Shown: positions 29,901-37,894, counted from the stretch's first letter. The stretch is DNA of 64,000 nt from Nocardioides plantarum (GCF_006346395.1 NZ_VDMS01000003.1:1-64000); one strand, 5' to 3'. Notes: generated by a model not told the origin, from the letters alone. Numbers and translations: made by a program.

Positions 29901-30355
29901 CGATGCTGCCCGGCATGAGCGAGCCCGAGCTGACCCTCGCCGACCTGTGGGCGACCGGGATCTCGCCCGAGCGACACCCCGTCGAGCACCTGCGCGACGA
30001 GCTGCGCCGCGCCGGCGTCCGCTCCATCGCCGACCTCGAGACCACGGAGTCCGGGCGCCGGGTCCACGTCGGCGGCCTGATCACCCACCGCCAACGCCCC
30101 GGCACAGCCATGGGCGTCACGTTCCTCAACCTCGAGGACGAGACCGGCATGCTCAACGTCGTGTGCTCGATCGGCGTGATGAAGGTGCACCGCCAGGCCG
30201 CCCGCAACCGCGTCGCCGTCGTCATCCGCGGCACCCTGGAGCGCCACGAGGGCGTCACCAACCTGGTCGCCGACCGGGTCGAGGGCATCGACGTGGTCGT
30301 CCCGGGCGCCGGGGCGGTGCTCCAGGCACGGGCCTCGTCGCGCGACTTCCGGTGA
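26960..30355 (+). CDS. dnaE2: Error-prone DNA polymerase DnaE2
   Basis: 1131 aa C-family polymerase for SOS mutagenesis. The PHP domain is at about 50-270 (ELHCHSNFSFLDGASSPAEL, ITDHDGFYG). In the palm, catalytic Asp residues sit in DEEPDIDVDFDSDRR near residue 440, with QGRGSAASSAVCFALGI just before and KFDLLGLGMLGAL near 590. A helix-hairpin-helix (about 890-960) and C-terminal OB fold (RRVHVGGLITHRQRPGTAMG) follow. It lacks the long clamp-binding tail of replicative DnaE1. ATG 26960 follows the repeat-filled gap; no good Shine-Dalgarno is visible (GGGGG only). Confidence 0.96.
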   Translation: MGWNNPTMKWKELEKRLSGRPGADDAPVSRRKHAATEARAIVRPTGGTPYAELHCHSNFSFLDGASSPAELVEEAVRLGLHALAITDHDGFYGAPMLAEAAAAYDLLTVYGAELSLGLSAPQNGVPDPEGSHLLVLARGVEGYHRLSGAITEAHLRGDEKGRPVYDLDELGRRGRGHWTVLTGCRKGAVRLALDRGDERAAGAALDQLTSLFGLEHVLVELSSRPGADETNAVLARLAGTHGLDVVASGNVHHATPRGHRLASAMAAVRARRSLAELDGWLDLSASAHLRSGDETVHALSAYPQAVARSVALADELAFDLRKASPALPKRQIPDGHTADSWLRVLAERGFTERYAGLAHEQVARERMEHELRVISEKDFSGYFVIVHDIVAFAREQGILCQGRGSAASSAVCFALGITAVDAVLYKLPFERFISAHRDEEPDIDVDFDSDRREEVIQWVYDTYGRRNAAQVANVIAYRPRMAVRDAAKALGHSQGQQDAWSKQIDGWKSVVTGDAGDPAAHDVPPAVVALAEELMGAPRHLGIHSGGMVLTERPIGDVCPIERGRMDKRTVLQWDKDACESMGLVKFDLLGLGMLGALDHMMRLVADHLGERWTLATMPKEEPAVYDMLCRADSLGVFQVESRAQIGTLPRLRPREFYDLAIEIALIRPGPIQGGAVHPYVRRATGQEEVAYDHPDLVPVLERTRGVPLFQEQLMAMAVALGDCSRDDADLLRRAMGSKRGIERIESIKAKLYDGMARRGLTGDKADSIYVKILSFANFGFAESHALSFALLVYASSWFKLHYPAAFLAGLLRNQPMGFYSPQSLVGDARRHGVDVRRPDVALSGAQAGLEAVGADEVSATGLDECCRPSFERVEWVPGTPDPVPAHRRDGRLAVRLGLDSVRGIGLDVARRIVAAREEAPFTGVPDLSRRADLTPTQLEALATAGAFDSWGMDRRQALWAAGFAESAAHLPGTTPAPAAPMLPGMSEPELTLADLWATGISPERHPVEHLRDELRRAGVRSIADLETTESGRRVHVGGLITHRQRPGTAMGVTFLNLEDETGMLNVVCSIGVMKVHRQAARNRVAVVIRGTLERHEGVTNLVADRVEGIDVVVPGAGAVLQARASSRDFR

Positions 30356-30447
30356 TCGACGAGGGGGTCGAGGGTGGTCGAGGGATACCGATTCCGGTCC
30401 GACCCCGACACTGCGATAAGGTTCCCAGGCCTTGCTCGCAAGGTGTT

Positions 30448-30521
30448 CGGGCTGTAGCGCAGCTTGGTAGCGCACCTGACTGGGGGTCAGGGGGTCGCAG
30501 GTTCAAATCCTGTCAGCCCGA
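30448..30521 (+). tRNA. tRNA-Pro (anticodon GGG)
   Basis: 74 nt without CCA. Acceptor CGGGCTG pairs with CAGCCCG, discriminator A. D-arm GTAGCGCAGCTTGGTAGCGC; anticodon stem CCTGA/TCAGG with loop CTGGGGG, anticodon at 30482-30484. T-arm is GCAGG TTCAAAT CCTGT (TTCAAAT loop). A GATAAGGT-like -10 lies about 30 bases upstream. The dnaE2-tRNA gap (30356-30447) holds no gene. Confidence 0.97.
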
Positions 30522-30527
30522 CCGACG

Positions 30528-30569
30528 ACGAGAGCCTCTGACCTGGAGATCCAGGTCAGAGGCTCTCGT
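30528..30569 (+). terminator. Terminator hairpin after tRNA-Pro
   Basis: Perfect inverted repeat with 19-bp arms (30528-30546 and 30551-30569) and a four-base AGAT loop, followed by TCTTCGGG. It begins seven bases after the tRNA and could also stop transcription arriving from the minus-strand gene at 30598. Confidence 0.9.
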
Positions 30570-30597
30570 TCTTCGGGCGGGCGCGTGGTGCGGCCGG

Positions 30598-30801
30598 TCA
30601 GCGGTCCGCCGGCGACGTGTCGGACTCAGCCTCGGCCTGCCACTGCGCCCAGCTCAGCTGTTCGTCGGGGGCTGCGCCGCCGTCTCGCGCGAGGGTCTCG
30701 TCGACCAGCCGGGCCGCCTCGTCGTGGGCCGTCCCGTCCATGACGAGCTGGTAGATCATGAACTGGCGACGGGTGAAGGTGGCGCTGGCAGAATCTGGCA
30801 C
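30598..30801 (-). CDS. Small hypothetical protein (67 aa)
   Basis: 67 aa, helical, acidic C-terminus: FTRRQFMIYQLVMDGTAHDE, AARLVDETLARDGG, LSWAQWQAEAES. There is no signal, TM helix or Cys. The start is GTG at 30801; an internal ATG (residue 15) is the alternative. There is no good Shine-Dalgarno. It lies between the tRNA terminator and the DUF1003 gene on the same strand. I do not recognise a family; coding-type third-position GC and the clean fit between neighbours favour it being real. Confidence 0.6.
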   Translation of the reverse strand: MPDSASATFTRRQFMIYQLVMDGTAHDEAARLVDETLARDGGAAPDEQLSWAQWQAEAESDTSPADR

Positions 30802-30889
30802 GCTCGGACCGTACCGATCGCGGCCGAACGGCCCCTCACCCCGTCGGGCGGCGGCGACCCCCGTCGTACGACGCTGCCGGGAGCCTGGC

Positions 30890-31309
30890 TCAGGACACCG
30901 TGGCGGCCGGGCCGGCGACGGTGACGCTCTCGTGGATCTCGCGCACGTGCCGCTCGATGACCCGCATCGACTCGGTGTTGCCGTGCAGCTCGAGCTCCTG
31001 GGTCAGGAAGTCGTGGTCGGCCTTGGCGCGCTGGAAGGCGGCCTGCCGGTTCTGGCCGATCATCACGAACGTGGACAGGAAGATCGCCTCCAGCGACACC
31101 ACGAGGGTCAGGGTCGGCCATGGCGAGCGCTCCACGAGAAGCATCCAGACCGCGAAGGCGGCCACGTGGGCGTAGACGAAGGGCATCGACCCGGCGAACC
31201 TCGTGATCAGGTCCGCGACCCGCACCTGGACGTCGTCGGCGCGCGCGATCTCGCGGGCCACCGCCGGGTGGTGCCGGTGGGACGCCGGCGGGGTGCCCTG
31301 GTCGGCCAT
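30890..31309 (-). CDS. DUF1003 membrane protein
   Basis: 139 aa. The pattern VADLITRFAGSMPFVYAHVAAFAVWML, then SLEAIFLSTFVMIGQNRQAAFQRAKADHDF is the DUF1003 core: two TM helices (about 44-62 and 76-96) followed by an amphipathic 'NRQ…RAxxDxxF' helix and a C-terminal helix ending in HVREIHESV. ATG 31309 is one base from the DoxX stop codon, so the two are coupled. Function of the family is not established. Confidence 0.85.
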   Translation of the reverse strand: MADQGTPPASHRHHPAVAREIARADDVQVRVADLITRFAGSMPFVYAHVAAFAVWMLLVERSPWPTLTLVVSLEAIFLSTFVMIGQNRQAAFQRAKADHDFLTQELELHGNTESMRVIERHVREIHESVTVAGPAATVS

Positions 31310-31310
31310 C

Positions 31311-31904
31311 TCAGCGCAGGACCGGGAAGCGCTGCACCAGCTCGGTCCGCGAGAGCCGGGCACCCAGTCCCCACGTGTCGCCGGCGGCCAGCAGGCCCAG
31401 GACGACGAGGGTGAGGGCGCCGAGGATGTGGTCGTCGAGCACCGGGTTGGTCTCCGGCGGCAGCACGACGGTCCACATCAGGAGGTAGAGGAGGACGCCG
31501 GCGGCGCAGGCCAGCCGGGTCGCGATGCCCGTGGTGAGGGCCAGGCCGATGCCGAGCAGGCCGAGCATGAAGAGGACGTCGGCCCAGGCGGCACCGGCGA
31601 TCGAGTGGTAGAAGCCGTCGAACGGGCCGTCGGCGCCGAACTTGAGGAAGCCCTCGATGGGGCTGCCCCCGTTGATCCAGGCGGCGTCGCCGAACCGGTC
31701 GACGACACCGGCCTCGTCCCGGCCGGTGGAGAAGCCCAGGGCGAGGAGCTTGTCGAAGAAGGCCCACAAGAAAGTGAGACCGAAGGCGATCCGGACGACG
31801 GCGAGCGCACGGTCGGCGAGGTGGTGGTGGGCGAGGTCGTGGTGGGCGGCCGCGTGGGCGGTGGGGCCCTGGGCAGGGACGACAGGCGGGTTCAGGACGG
31901 TCAT
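31311..31904 (-). CDS. DoxX family membrane protein
   Basis: 197 aa with four TM helices (around 50-70, 115-135, 138-158, 165-185). The first, VVRIAFGLTFLWAFFDKLLALGF, is the DoxX signature segment. After it comes a loop (FSTGRDEAGVVDRFGDAAWI) and GFYHSIAGAAWADVLFMLGLLGIGLALTTGIATR. The N-terminal 35 residues are His-rich (TAHAAAHHDLAHHHLAD), possibly a metal-binding tail. DoxX relatives take part in quinone/thiosulfate oxidation or redox homeostasis. GAGGA lies seven bases before ATG 31904. Divergent from the sensor kinase across a gap that carries a DosR-like box. Confidence 0.87.
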   Translation of the reverse strand: MTVLNPPVVPAQGPTAHAAAHHDLAHHHLADRALAVVRIAFGLTFLWAFFDKLLALGFSTGRDEAGVVDRFGDAAWINGGSPIEGFLKFGADGPFDGFYHSIAGAAWADVLFMLGLLGIGLALTTGIATRLACAAGVLLYLLMWTVVLPPETNPVLDDHILGALTLVVLGLLAAGDTWGLGARLSRTELVQRFPVLR

Positions 31905-31986
31905 GGCGGTTCCTCGGTTCGCTAGGTGTGTTCCGAGGATCGCGCCGGCCGGCCCCTGCCGGTCAGGGCAGGAGGTCACCCGCTCC

Positions 31987-32000
31987 GGGACCACGGTCCC
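31987..32000. promoter_or_regulatory. DosR-like box, GGGACCACGGTCCC
   Basis: Fits GGGAC-N4-GTCCC exactly, the core of the mycobacterial DosR (DevR) box GGGACTWWAGTCCC. It lies in the 209-base divergent gap between doxX (83 bases from its start) and the sensor kinase (114 bases from its start). Confidence 0.65.
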
Positions 32001-32113
32001 GGGTCCTCAGGCCCGACCCCGGCCGATCGCGCGGCCGACGGACTAGGTTGGGGGAGTCCCGTACCTCGACGGCCTCGGGGCGCACGTGCCACGACGTCAG
32101 GGACTCCTGGGCC

Positions 32114-33745
32114 ATGCCCACCATCCGCGCCACCAGCTCCTCGACCCAGCCACAGCTGCGCCGCCTCCTCGAGGCCAACCGGCTCGCGGTCGAGCACCTC
32201 GACCTCACCCTCGCGCTGCGCCAGATCGTCGAGGCCGCGGTCGAGCTGGTGGGCTCGGCGTACGGCGCCATCGGGGTGCTGGGGCGCAGCGGCAGGCTCG
32301 ACCAGTTCATCCACACCGGCATGGACGACGCGACCGTGGCGGCGATCGGCCCGACCCCGGACGGGCTGGGCCTGCTGGGGGCGTTGATCGAGGACCCGCG
32401 GCCAGTGCGGCTGGCGGTCCTCTCCGACGACGGGCGGTCGGTCGGGGTGCCCGCCCACCACCCGCCGATCAACAGCTTCCTGGGGGTCCCGCTCGAGGTC
32501 CGTGAGGAGATCTACGGCCACCTCTACCTGGCGGACCCCCGCATCGGTGCGTTCACGGCCGACGACCAGGTGCTGGTCGAGGCGCTCGCGACGACGGCGG
32601 GCGTCGCGATCGCTCACGCGCGGCTCTTCGAGGAGAGCACCCGTCGCGAGCAGTGGACGGCCGCCACCACCGAGATCACCCACGAGCTGCTCACCAACGA
32701 CGAGGTCGACGCCCTCCAGCTGGTGGCCGACCGGGTGCTCGACCTCGCCGGGGCCAGCGTCGTCATGGTCGTGCTGGCCCACGGCCCCGAGCCGAGGACC
32801 GCGGCGCTCGTCGTGGACCGCGCGGCCGGCGCGGGCGCGGCCGAGGTGCTCGGCACCCGACTGCCGGTGGGTGACAACCTCGTCCGCCGCTCGCTGGCGA
32901 CGCACCGGCCGCAGCTGGCGGAGTCCCTGCCCGGCGGCCGGCCCGCCGCGGGGCTGGGCCCGGCGATGGCCGTCCCGCTGCTGGCCGACGGCGGCGCGCG
33001 GGGAAGCCTGTTCGTGCTTCGCCACGAGGGGGATCCGCAGTTCACCGAGTTCGACCTCGACGTGGCCGCGTCCCTCGCGGGGCACGCCGCCCTCGCGCTC
33101 GATCGCACCGACGCCCGCGAGGCCCGGCTGCACCTGCGCACCCTGCGCGACCGCGACCGCATCGCGCGAGACCTCCACGACCACGTCGTGCAACGGCTCT
33201 TCGCCGCCGGGCTCACCATCCAGAGCGTCTGCGCCACCCTCGGGGCCGGCGCGGCTGCCGACCGGCTCGGCGCCCAGGTGGACGAGATCGACGCCTCCAT
33301 CCGGCAGATCCGCACGACGATCTTCGCCCTCGGCACCGATGGGTCCGGTGCTTCAGGGGGGCTGCGGTCCCAGGTCCTCGGCGTCGCCGCGGCGACGGCG
33401 GTGCTGCTGCCCGGTCCCCCCGAGGTGACCTTCCACGGACCGGTCGACCTGCTCGTGCCCACCACGATGTACGACGACGCCTGCGCCGTCGTGCGTGAGG
33501 CGCTCACCAACGCCGGTCGGCACGCGGCGGCGCGCCGCGTGGAGGTCCGGGTGAGCGCCACTCCGGAGGAGCTGGTCATCGAGGTCCTCGACGACGGCCA
33601 GGGAGTCCGCGGTGATCCGGTGCGCAGCGGTCTGGCCAACCTGCGGCAGCGTGCCGAGGCCCGCGGGGGCGCGTTCACGCTGACCGCCCGCGAGGGTCCC
33701 GGGACCCGGCTGCGGTGGCAGGCGCCGATCGAGGAGGACGGCTGA
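32114..33745 (+). CDS. GAF-domain sensor histidine kinase, DosS/DevS-like
   Basis: 543 aa, soluble. GAF-A is at about 22-170, GAF-B about 185-330, HisKA_3 dimerisation/phosphoacceptor domain about 345-410 with the His in RIARDLHDHVVQRLFAAGL (H355), and HATPase about 435-540 (EALTNAGRHAAA, VLDDGQGV). GAF-A contains VPAHHPPINSFLGVPLEVRE (H115/H116), the segment that in mycobacterial DosS carries the haem-ligand His, so haem-based oxygen or NO sensing is plausible. No response regulator lies next to it in the window. ATG 32114 gives a DosS-like N-terminus; the frame is open for a further 60 codons. Confidence 0.9.
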   Translation: MPTIRATSSSTQPQLRRLLEANRLAVEHLDLTLALRQIVEAAVELVGSAYGAIGVLGRSGRLDQFIHTGMDDATVAAIGPTPDGLGLLGALIEDPRPVRLAVLSDDGRSVGVPAHHPPINSFLGVPLEVREEIYGHLYLADPRIGAFTADDQVLVEALATTAGVAIAHARLFEESTRREQWTAATTEITHELLTNDEVDALQLVADRVLDLAGASVVMVVLAHGPEPRTAALVVDRAAGAGAAEVLGTRLPVGDNLVRRSLATHRPQLAESLPGGRPAAGLGPAMAVPLLADGGARGSLFVLRHEGDPQFTEFDLDVAASLAGHAALALDRTDAREARLHLRTLRDRDRIARDLHDHVVQRLFAAGLTIQSVCATLGAGAAADRLGAQVDEIDASIRQIRTTIFALGTDGSGASGGLRSQVLGVAAATAVLLPGPPEVTFHGPVDLLVPTTMYDDACAVVREALTNAGRHAAARRVEVRVSATPEELVIEVLDDGQGVRGDPVRSGLANLRQRAEARGGAFTLTAREGPGTRLRWQAPIEEDG

Positions 33746-33785
33746 CCCTCGGGTCGCGTCCGTACCCCGGCGGGCCCCCCGCTCG

Positions 33786-34694
33786 TCACATGGCGGGAGT
33801 CAGGCCACCGGACACCAGCGCCACGTCGCACGCCGCGTGCTCGAGGACGGTGGAGACCGACCCGAAGACGAATCGGTCGATGACGCCGGCCTCGTGCGAC
33901 CCCAGCACGAGCAGGTCGGCGTCTCGCGAGGCTCGCGTCAGCTGGTGCTCGCGCATCCCGCGGACCAGGACCAGCCGGTCCAGGACGTCGGGGAACTTCT
34001 CGCGCATCCCGGCGGTGGCCTCGCTGAGCAGCAGACGCTCCGCGTCGAGACCGGGGTCGGCGTCGGTCACGACGTGCTCGTCGTCGCGCCGGTGCTCGGG
34101 GTCCCACACGACGCGGAGCGCGGTGAGGGGGAGCGAGCGGAAGGAGGCCGTGCGATAGGCGTACTCGATGGCGGCCCGCGCCTGCTCGGTGTCGTCGACG
34201 TCCACGACGACCCCGCCGCGCGGAGCCGTCCCCTCGGCATGGCGCACGACGACGACCGGGCACGTGGCGTGCCGGGCGACGTGCACGCTCACCGAGCCGA
34301 GCAGGGCCGTCGCGATCGGCCTGCGACCGCGGGACCCGACCACGAGGCCGGCGGCCCGCTCGCCGAGTTCGACCAGCGCTAGGCGCGGGTCGCCGGTCGA
34401 CAGGACCTGGTGCACCTCGAGCCCGGGGGCGCGTCGTACGGCGCGGCGCTCGGCGTTGTCGAGGAGACCGTGCCCGGCGACCTTGATGCTCTCCATCATG
34501 GCGCCGACGTCGACCCCCGGCTGCCCGAGCCAGAGGGCGTCACCGCCGGTCGTGAGGCGTCCGGAGTAGACGATCGTCAGGGGTCGGTGCTCCAGGGCGG
34601 CCTGGTCGACCGCCCACTCGAGGGCCTGGTCGGCACCGGCCGAGCCGTCGATGCCGACGACGATGGATCCTGCGGGCGGGGTCGTGGAGGTCAT
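33786..34694 (-). CDS. Tandem-domain universal stress protein
   Basis: 302 aa, two UspA domains. Domain 1 (about 10-150) starts SIVVGIDGSAGADQALEWAV and ends with the ATP-binding loop VVGSRGRRPIATALLGSVS plus CPVVVV. Domain 2 (about 155-300) starts GVVVDVDDTEQARAAIEYA and ends VLGSHEAGVIDRFVFGSVS plus CDVALV. Both G-2x-G-9x-GS loops are complete, so nucleotide binding is expected. Similar double-Usp proteins belong to the DosR regulon of M. tuberculosis. ATG 34694 has GGTGGG upstream. Divergent from phosphoketolase. Confidence 0.93.
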   Translation of the reverse strand: MTSTTPPAGSIVVGIDGSAGADQALEWAVDQAALEHRPLTIVYSGRLTTGGDALWLGQPGVDVGAMMESIKVAGHGLLDNAERRAVRRAPGLEVHQVLSTGDPRLALVELGERAAGLVVGSRGRRPIATALLGSVSVHVARHATCPVVVVRHAEGTAPRGGVVVDVDDTEQARAAIEYAYRTASFRSLPLTALRVVWDPEHRRDDEHVVTDADPGLDAERLLLSEATAGMREKFPDVLDRLVLVRGMREHQLTRASRDADLLVLGSHEAGVIDRFVFGSVSTVLEHAACDVALVSGGLTPAM

Positions 34695-34777
34695 GGACCC
34701 ACCGTGCGTCCGCGACCAGGTCGGCGCCACCGCCATGGGTCCCGAGGCACCGGGCCCAACGGTGTACGCCGGGGCCC

Positions 34778-34791
34778 GGGACGTTGGTCCC
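34778..34791. promoter_or_regulatory. DosR-like box, GGGACGTTGGTCCC
   Basis: Inside an 18-bp inverted repeat CCGGGAC-GTTG-GTCCCGG (34776-34793), matching GGGAC-N4-GTCCC. A degenerate second copy GGGGCGTTGGCCCG follows at 34799-34812, 21 bases (two helical turns) further on. It sits between the divergent usp (84 bases) and phosphoketolase (58 bases) starts. Confidence 0.7.
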
Positions 34792-34848
34792 GGACCTGGG
34801 GGCGTTGGCCCGGTGCGGTGGTGGCCCCGGGGTCCCGACGATCGGGGT

Positions 34849-37260
34849 ATGACGTCTGCCCCCGCAGTGCCCCAGAGCGCCACGCCCGACCTCGACGACC
34901 ACCTCGACGTCCACCTCGAGGACGAGGAGGTCGCGGTCGTCGACGCGTGGTGGCGCGCGGCGATGTACCTCACCGTCGCGCAGATCTACCTGGGCGACAA
35001 CGCGCTGCTGCGCGAGCCGCTGCGCGTCGAGCACATCAAGCCGCGGCTCCTGGGGCACTGGGGGACCAGCCCGGGGCTCGCGTTCGTCTACGCCCACGTG
35101 TCGCGGCTGATCCGCCGTACGGGCCAGGAGGCGATCTACCTCGCCGGCCCGGGCCACGGCGGACCTGCCCTGGTGGCGGCATCGTGGCTGGAGGGCAGCT
35201 ACTCCGAGATCTACCCACGGGTCTCGCGTGACGCTGCGGGTGCCCAGCGCCTGGTGCGGCAGTTCTCCACCCCCGGCGGGATCCCCAGCCACGTCTCGGT
35301 GACGACGCCCGGGTCGATCCACGAGGGCGGCGAGCTGGGCTACGTGCTGGTGCACGCGTTCGGGGCCGTGATGGACAACCCCGACCTGCTGGCGCTGGCG
35401 GTGGTCGGCGACGGCGAGGCCGAGACCGGGCCGCTCGAGGGGTCGTGGAAAGGCATCTCGTTCCTCAACCCGCAGCGCGACGGGGCGGTGCTGCCGGTGC
35501 TGCACCTCAACGACGCCAAGATCAGCGGGCCCACCGTGCTGGGGCGCAAGGACCCGGCCGAGGTGCGCGCGCTGCTCACCGGTCACGGCTACGAGGTCGT
35601 CGAGGTCTCGGGGTCCGACCTGCCGGGGATGCACCACCGGTTCGCCGCCGCCCTCGAGCACTGCTGGACGAGGATCCGGTCGATCCAGGACGACGCGCGC
35701 TCCGGCGGCTGGGACGGCTCGCGGCCGCGGTGGCCGATGATCGTGCTGCGCAGCCCCAAGGGCTGGACGGGGCCCCACGAGGTCGACGGCGTCCGAGTCG
35801 AGGGGACCTTCCGGTCCCACCAGGTGCCGCTGTCGGGGGTCCGCGAGAACCCGGCGCACCTCGCGCTCCTCGAGCAGTGGCTGCGCTCCTACCGGCCCGA
35901 GGAGCTCTTCGACGCCGATGGTGCTCCGACCACCGGGGCCAACGACCCGGTCGGGGCGCTGCGGATGAGTGCGACCCCGGCGGCGGGCACCGGCCTGCCG
36001 TCGGCCGACCTGGTGCTGCGGGACTTCCGCGACCACGCCGTGGACGTCACGTCCCCCGGCGCGGCACAGGAGGAGTCGACCCGTCGCCTGGGGCGGATGC
36101 TGCGCGACGTCTACGTCGACAACCCGACGAGCTTCCGGCTGTTCTGTCCCGACGAGACCAGGAGCAACCGGCTCGGCGACGTCCTCGACGTGTCCGACCG
36201 CGCCTTCATGGAGGCCGTGGTCGACGGCGACGAGCAGGTCTCCCGCGACGGCCGGGTGATGGAGGTGCTGTCCGAGCACAACTGCCACGGCTGGCTCGAG
36301 GGCTACACGCTCACCGGCCGGCACGGTCTGTTCGCGACGTACGAGGCCTTCGCGATGGTGAGCGCCTCCCAGACGGTCCAGCACAGCAAGTGGCTCGAGG
36401 AGTCGCTCGCCCTGTCGTGGCGCGCCCCGGTCCCGAGCCTCAACGTCCTGCTGACCTCGACCGCGTGGCGCAACGACCACAACGGCTTCTCCCACCAGGG
36501 CCCGGGGCTGATCCAGGTGATGCTCACCCACCGTGCCGAGGTGACCCGCGTGTACCTGCCGCCGGACGCCAACTGCCTGCTCTCGGTCGCCGACCACGTG
36601 CTCCGCTCACGCTCCTACGTCAACCTGGTCGTGATCGACAAGCAGCCCCAGCTGCAGTACCTCGACATCGAGGCGGCCGCCGCCCACTGTGCGGCCGGCG
36701 CCGGGATCTGGGACTGGGCCGGCAACGACGACGGCTCCGAGCAGCCCGACGTGGTCCTGGCCTGCGCCGGCGACACCCCGACGCTCGAGACGGTCGCCGC
36801 CGCGCAGATCCTGCGCGAGCGGCTGCCCGCACTGCGGACCCGCGTCGTCAACGTGGTGGACCTGATGGGCCTGGTCCGTCCCAGCGACCACCCGCACGGC
36901 ATGCCGGACACGTTCTTCCGCGAGCTGTTCACCGACGACGCCGACGTCGTCTTCGCCTTCCACGGCTTCCCGGGGGCGATCCACCAGCTCGTGCACGGCC
37001 GGCCCGACCCGGGGCGCTTCCACGTGCGCGGCTTCGTCGAGCAGGGCACCACGACCACGCCGTTCGACATGACCGTGCTCAACCGGCTGTCGCGCTACCA
37101 CCTCGTCATCGACGCGCTGCACAACGCGCGGACGACGCCGCAGGGCGCCCAGGAGCTCGAGGACTGGTGCACGGCCAAGCTGGCCGAGCACCACGCCTAC
37201 GTGCGCCTGCACATGGAGGACCTGCCCGAGATCCGGGAGTGGCGGGTCGGCGGGGCCTGA
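34849..37260 (+). CDS. xfp: Phosphoketolase (xylulose 5-phosphate/fructose 6-phosphate)
   Basis: 803 aa TPP enzyme making acetyl phosphate from sugar phosphates. Landmarks: YLTVAQIYLGDNALLREPL near the N-terminus, IYLAGPGHGGPA, the SxPGGxxSH block (FSTPGGIPSHVSVTTPGSIH), TPP/Mg site VVGDGEAETGPLEGSWKG near 185-200, and HNGFSHQGPGLI in the second domain. Full length. The ATG is chosen at the first Met after the regulatory gap. Placed between a universal stress gene and a PPOX gene with DosR-like boxes, it may supply acetyl phosphate and ATP during oxygen limitation (inference). Confidence 0.96.
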   Translation: MTSAPAVPQSATPDLDDHLDVHLEDEEVAVVDAWWRAAMYLTVAQIYLGDNALLREPLRVEHIKPRLLGHWGTSPGLAFVYAHVSRLIRRTGQEAIYLAGPGHGGPALVAASWLEGSYSEIYPRVSRDAAGAQRLVRQFSTPGGIPSHVSVTTPGSIHEGGELGYVLVHAFGAVMDNPDLLALAVVGDGEAETGPLEGSWKGISFLNPQRDGAVLPVLHLNDAKISGPTVLGRKDPAEVRALLTGHGYEVVEVSGSDLPGMHHRFAAALEHCWTRIRSIQDDARSGGWDGSRPRWPMIVLRSPKGWTGPHEVDGVRVEGTFRSHQVPLSGVRENPAHLALLEQWLRSYRPEELFDADGAPTTGANDPVGALRMSATPAAGTGLPSADLVLRDFRDHAVDVTSPGAAQEESTRRLGRMLRDVYVDNPTSFRLFCPDETRSNRLGDVLDVSDRAFMEAVVDGDEQVSRDGRVMEVLSEHNCHGWLEGYTLTGRHGLFATYEAFAMVSASQTVQHSKWLEESLALSWRAPVPSLNVLLTSTAWRNDHNGFSHQGPGLIQVMLTHRAEVTRVYLPPDANCLLSVADHVLRSRSYVNLVVIDKQPQLQYLDIEAAAAHCAAGAGIWDWAGNDDGSEQPDVVLACAGDTPTLETVAAAQILRERLPALRTRVVNVVDLMGLVRPSDHPHGMPDTFFRELFTDDADVVFAFHGFPGAIHQLVHGRPDPGRFHVRGFVEQGTTTTPFDMTVLNRLSRYHLVIDALHNARTTPQGAQELEDWCTAKLAEHHAYVRLHMEDLPEIREWRVGGA

Positions 37261-37282
37261 GCCCCGCGGCGACCCGCCGGGC

Positions 37283-37783
37283 TCACCGGTGGCGCTGGAC
37301 CGAGCCGGGGCCGGACCGGTCGGCCTCGCCGAGGTCGGCGTGGCGCAGGGTGCGGCCGGTGACGGACTCCGGGGTCAGGCAGAACACCATCGAGCGGGTC
37401 CCGTCGGGCCAGGGCGCCGGGTCGGGCAGCCCGGCCGGGGCACCGGGGTGCTCGCCGATCGCGTGCTCCGCGCGACCGCGGACCAGGACGCTCCACCCGG
37501 TGTGGTCGTGCTCGTCGGCGTGGTCGACCGCGAACGCCGCGCGCTGGCCGGGCAGGTGGATGGCCAGCTCGCTGTAGGACGTCGTCCGCAGCCAGATCAG
37601 CCCGTCGAGGGCCAGGTAGTTGAACGGCAGGATGGTGGGGCCGCCGTCGACGACGTACGCGATCCGACCCAGGGAGTGGGCCGTGAGGTGGTCCCAGCAC
37701 TCCGGCTCGGTGAGCTCGCCCAGCAGACCGTCGGAGCGGGCGGAGCGGGCGGGGCGGGCGGGGCTGGCGGACCTGGGTGTCAT
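37283..37783 (-). CDS. Pyridoxamine 5'-phosphate oxidase-family flavin-binding protein
   Basis: 166 aa split-barrel protein. LLGELTEPECWDHLTAHSLGRIAYVVDG followed by PTILPFNYLALDGLIWLRTT and VAFAVDHADEHDHTGWSVLVRGRAE is the pattern of the 'helix-turn-helix plus PPOX' group related to Rv3129 and other DosR-regulon proteins. Probably binds FMN, F420 or haem; the substrate is unknown. The first 18 residues are Arg/Ala/Ser-rich and encoded by imperfect GGGCG repeats. GAGGAG is seven bases before the ATG. It converges on the phosphoketolase gene with a 22-base gap. Confidence 0.88.
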   Translation of the reverse strand: MTPRSASPARPARSARSDGLLGELTEPECWDHLTAHSLGRIAYVVDGGPTILPFNYLALDGLIWLRTTSYSELAIHLPGQRAAFAVDHADEHDHTGWSVLVRGRAEHAIGEHPGAPAGLPDPAPWPDGTRSMVFCLTPESVTGRTLRHADLGEADRSGPGSVQRHR

Positions 37784-37880
37784 GGTGGCTCCTCGTCGTC
37801 GGGGACGGGCGGCGCCCGGCCGTCTCGTCCAGTGCACGGCAGGGCGCTGCGGGCCGGTAGGGGCGAAGGTCGCGTCCGTC

Positions 37881-37894
37881 GGGACCTGGAGCCC
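37881..37894. promoter_or_regulatory. DosR-like box (weaker), GGGACCTGGAGCCC
   Basis: The left half GGGAC is perfect; the right half AGCCC deviates at two positions from GTCCC. It lies 98 bases upstream of the PPOX start, a typical place for a DosR box, and is the only such match in that gap. Confidence 0.4.

Noticed and set aside
26171..30475. Open frame of 1434 codons on the minus strand opposite dnaE2
   Set aside because: It lies antisense to a full-length, motif-complete DnaE2; long antisense frames are an artefact of strong GC3 bias. The translation is low-complexity Arg/Gly/Pro/His-rich with no domain.
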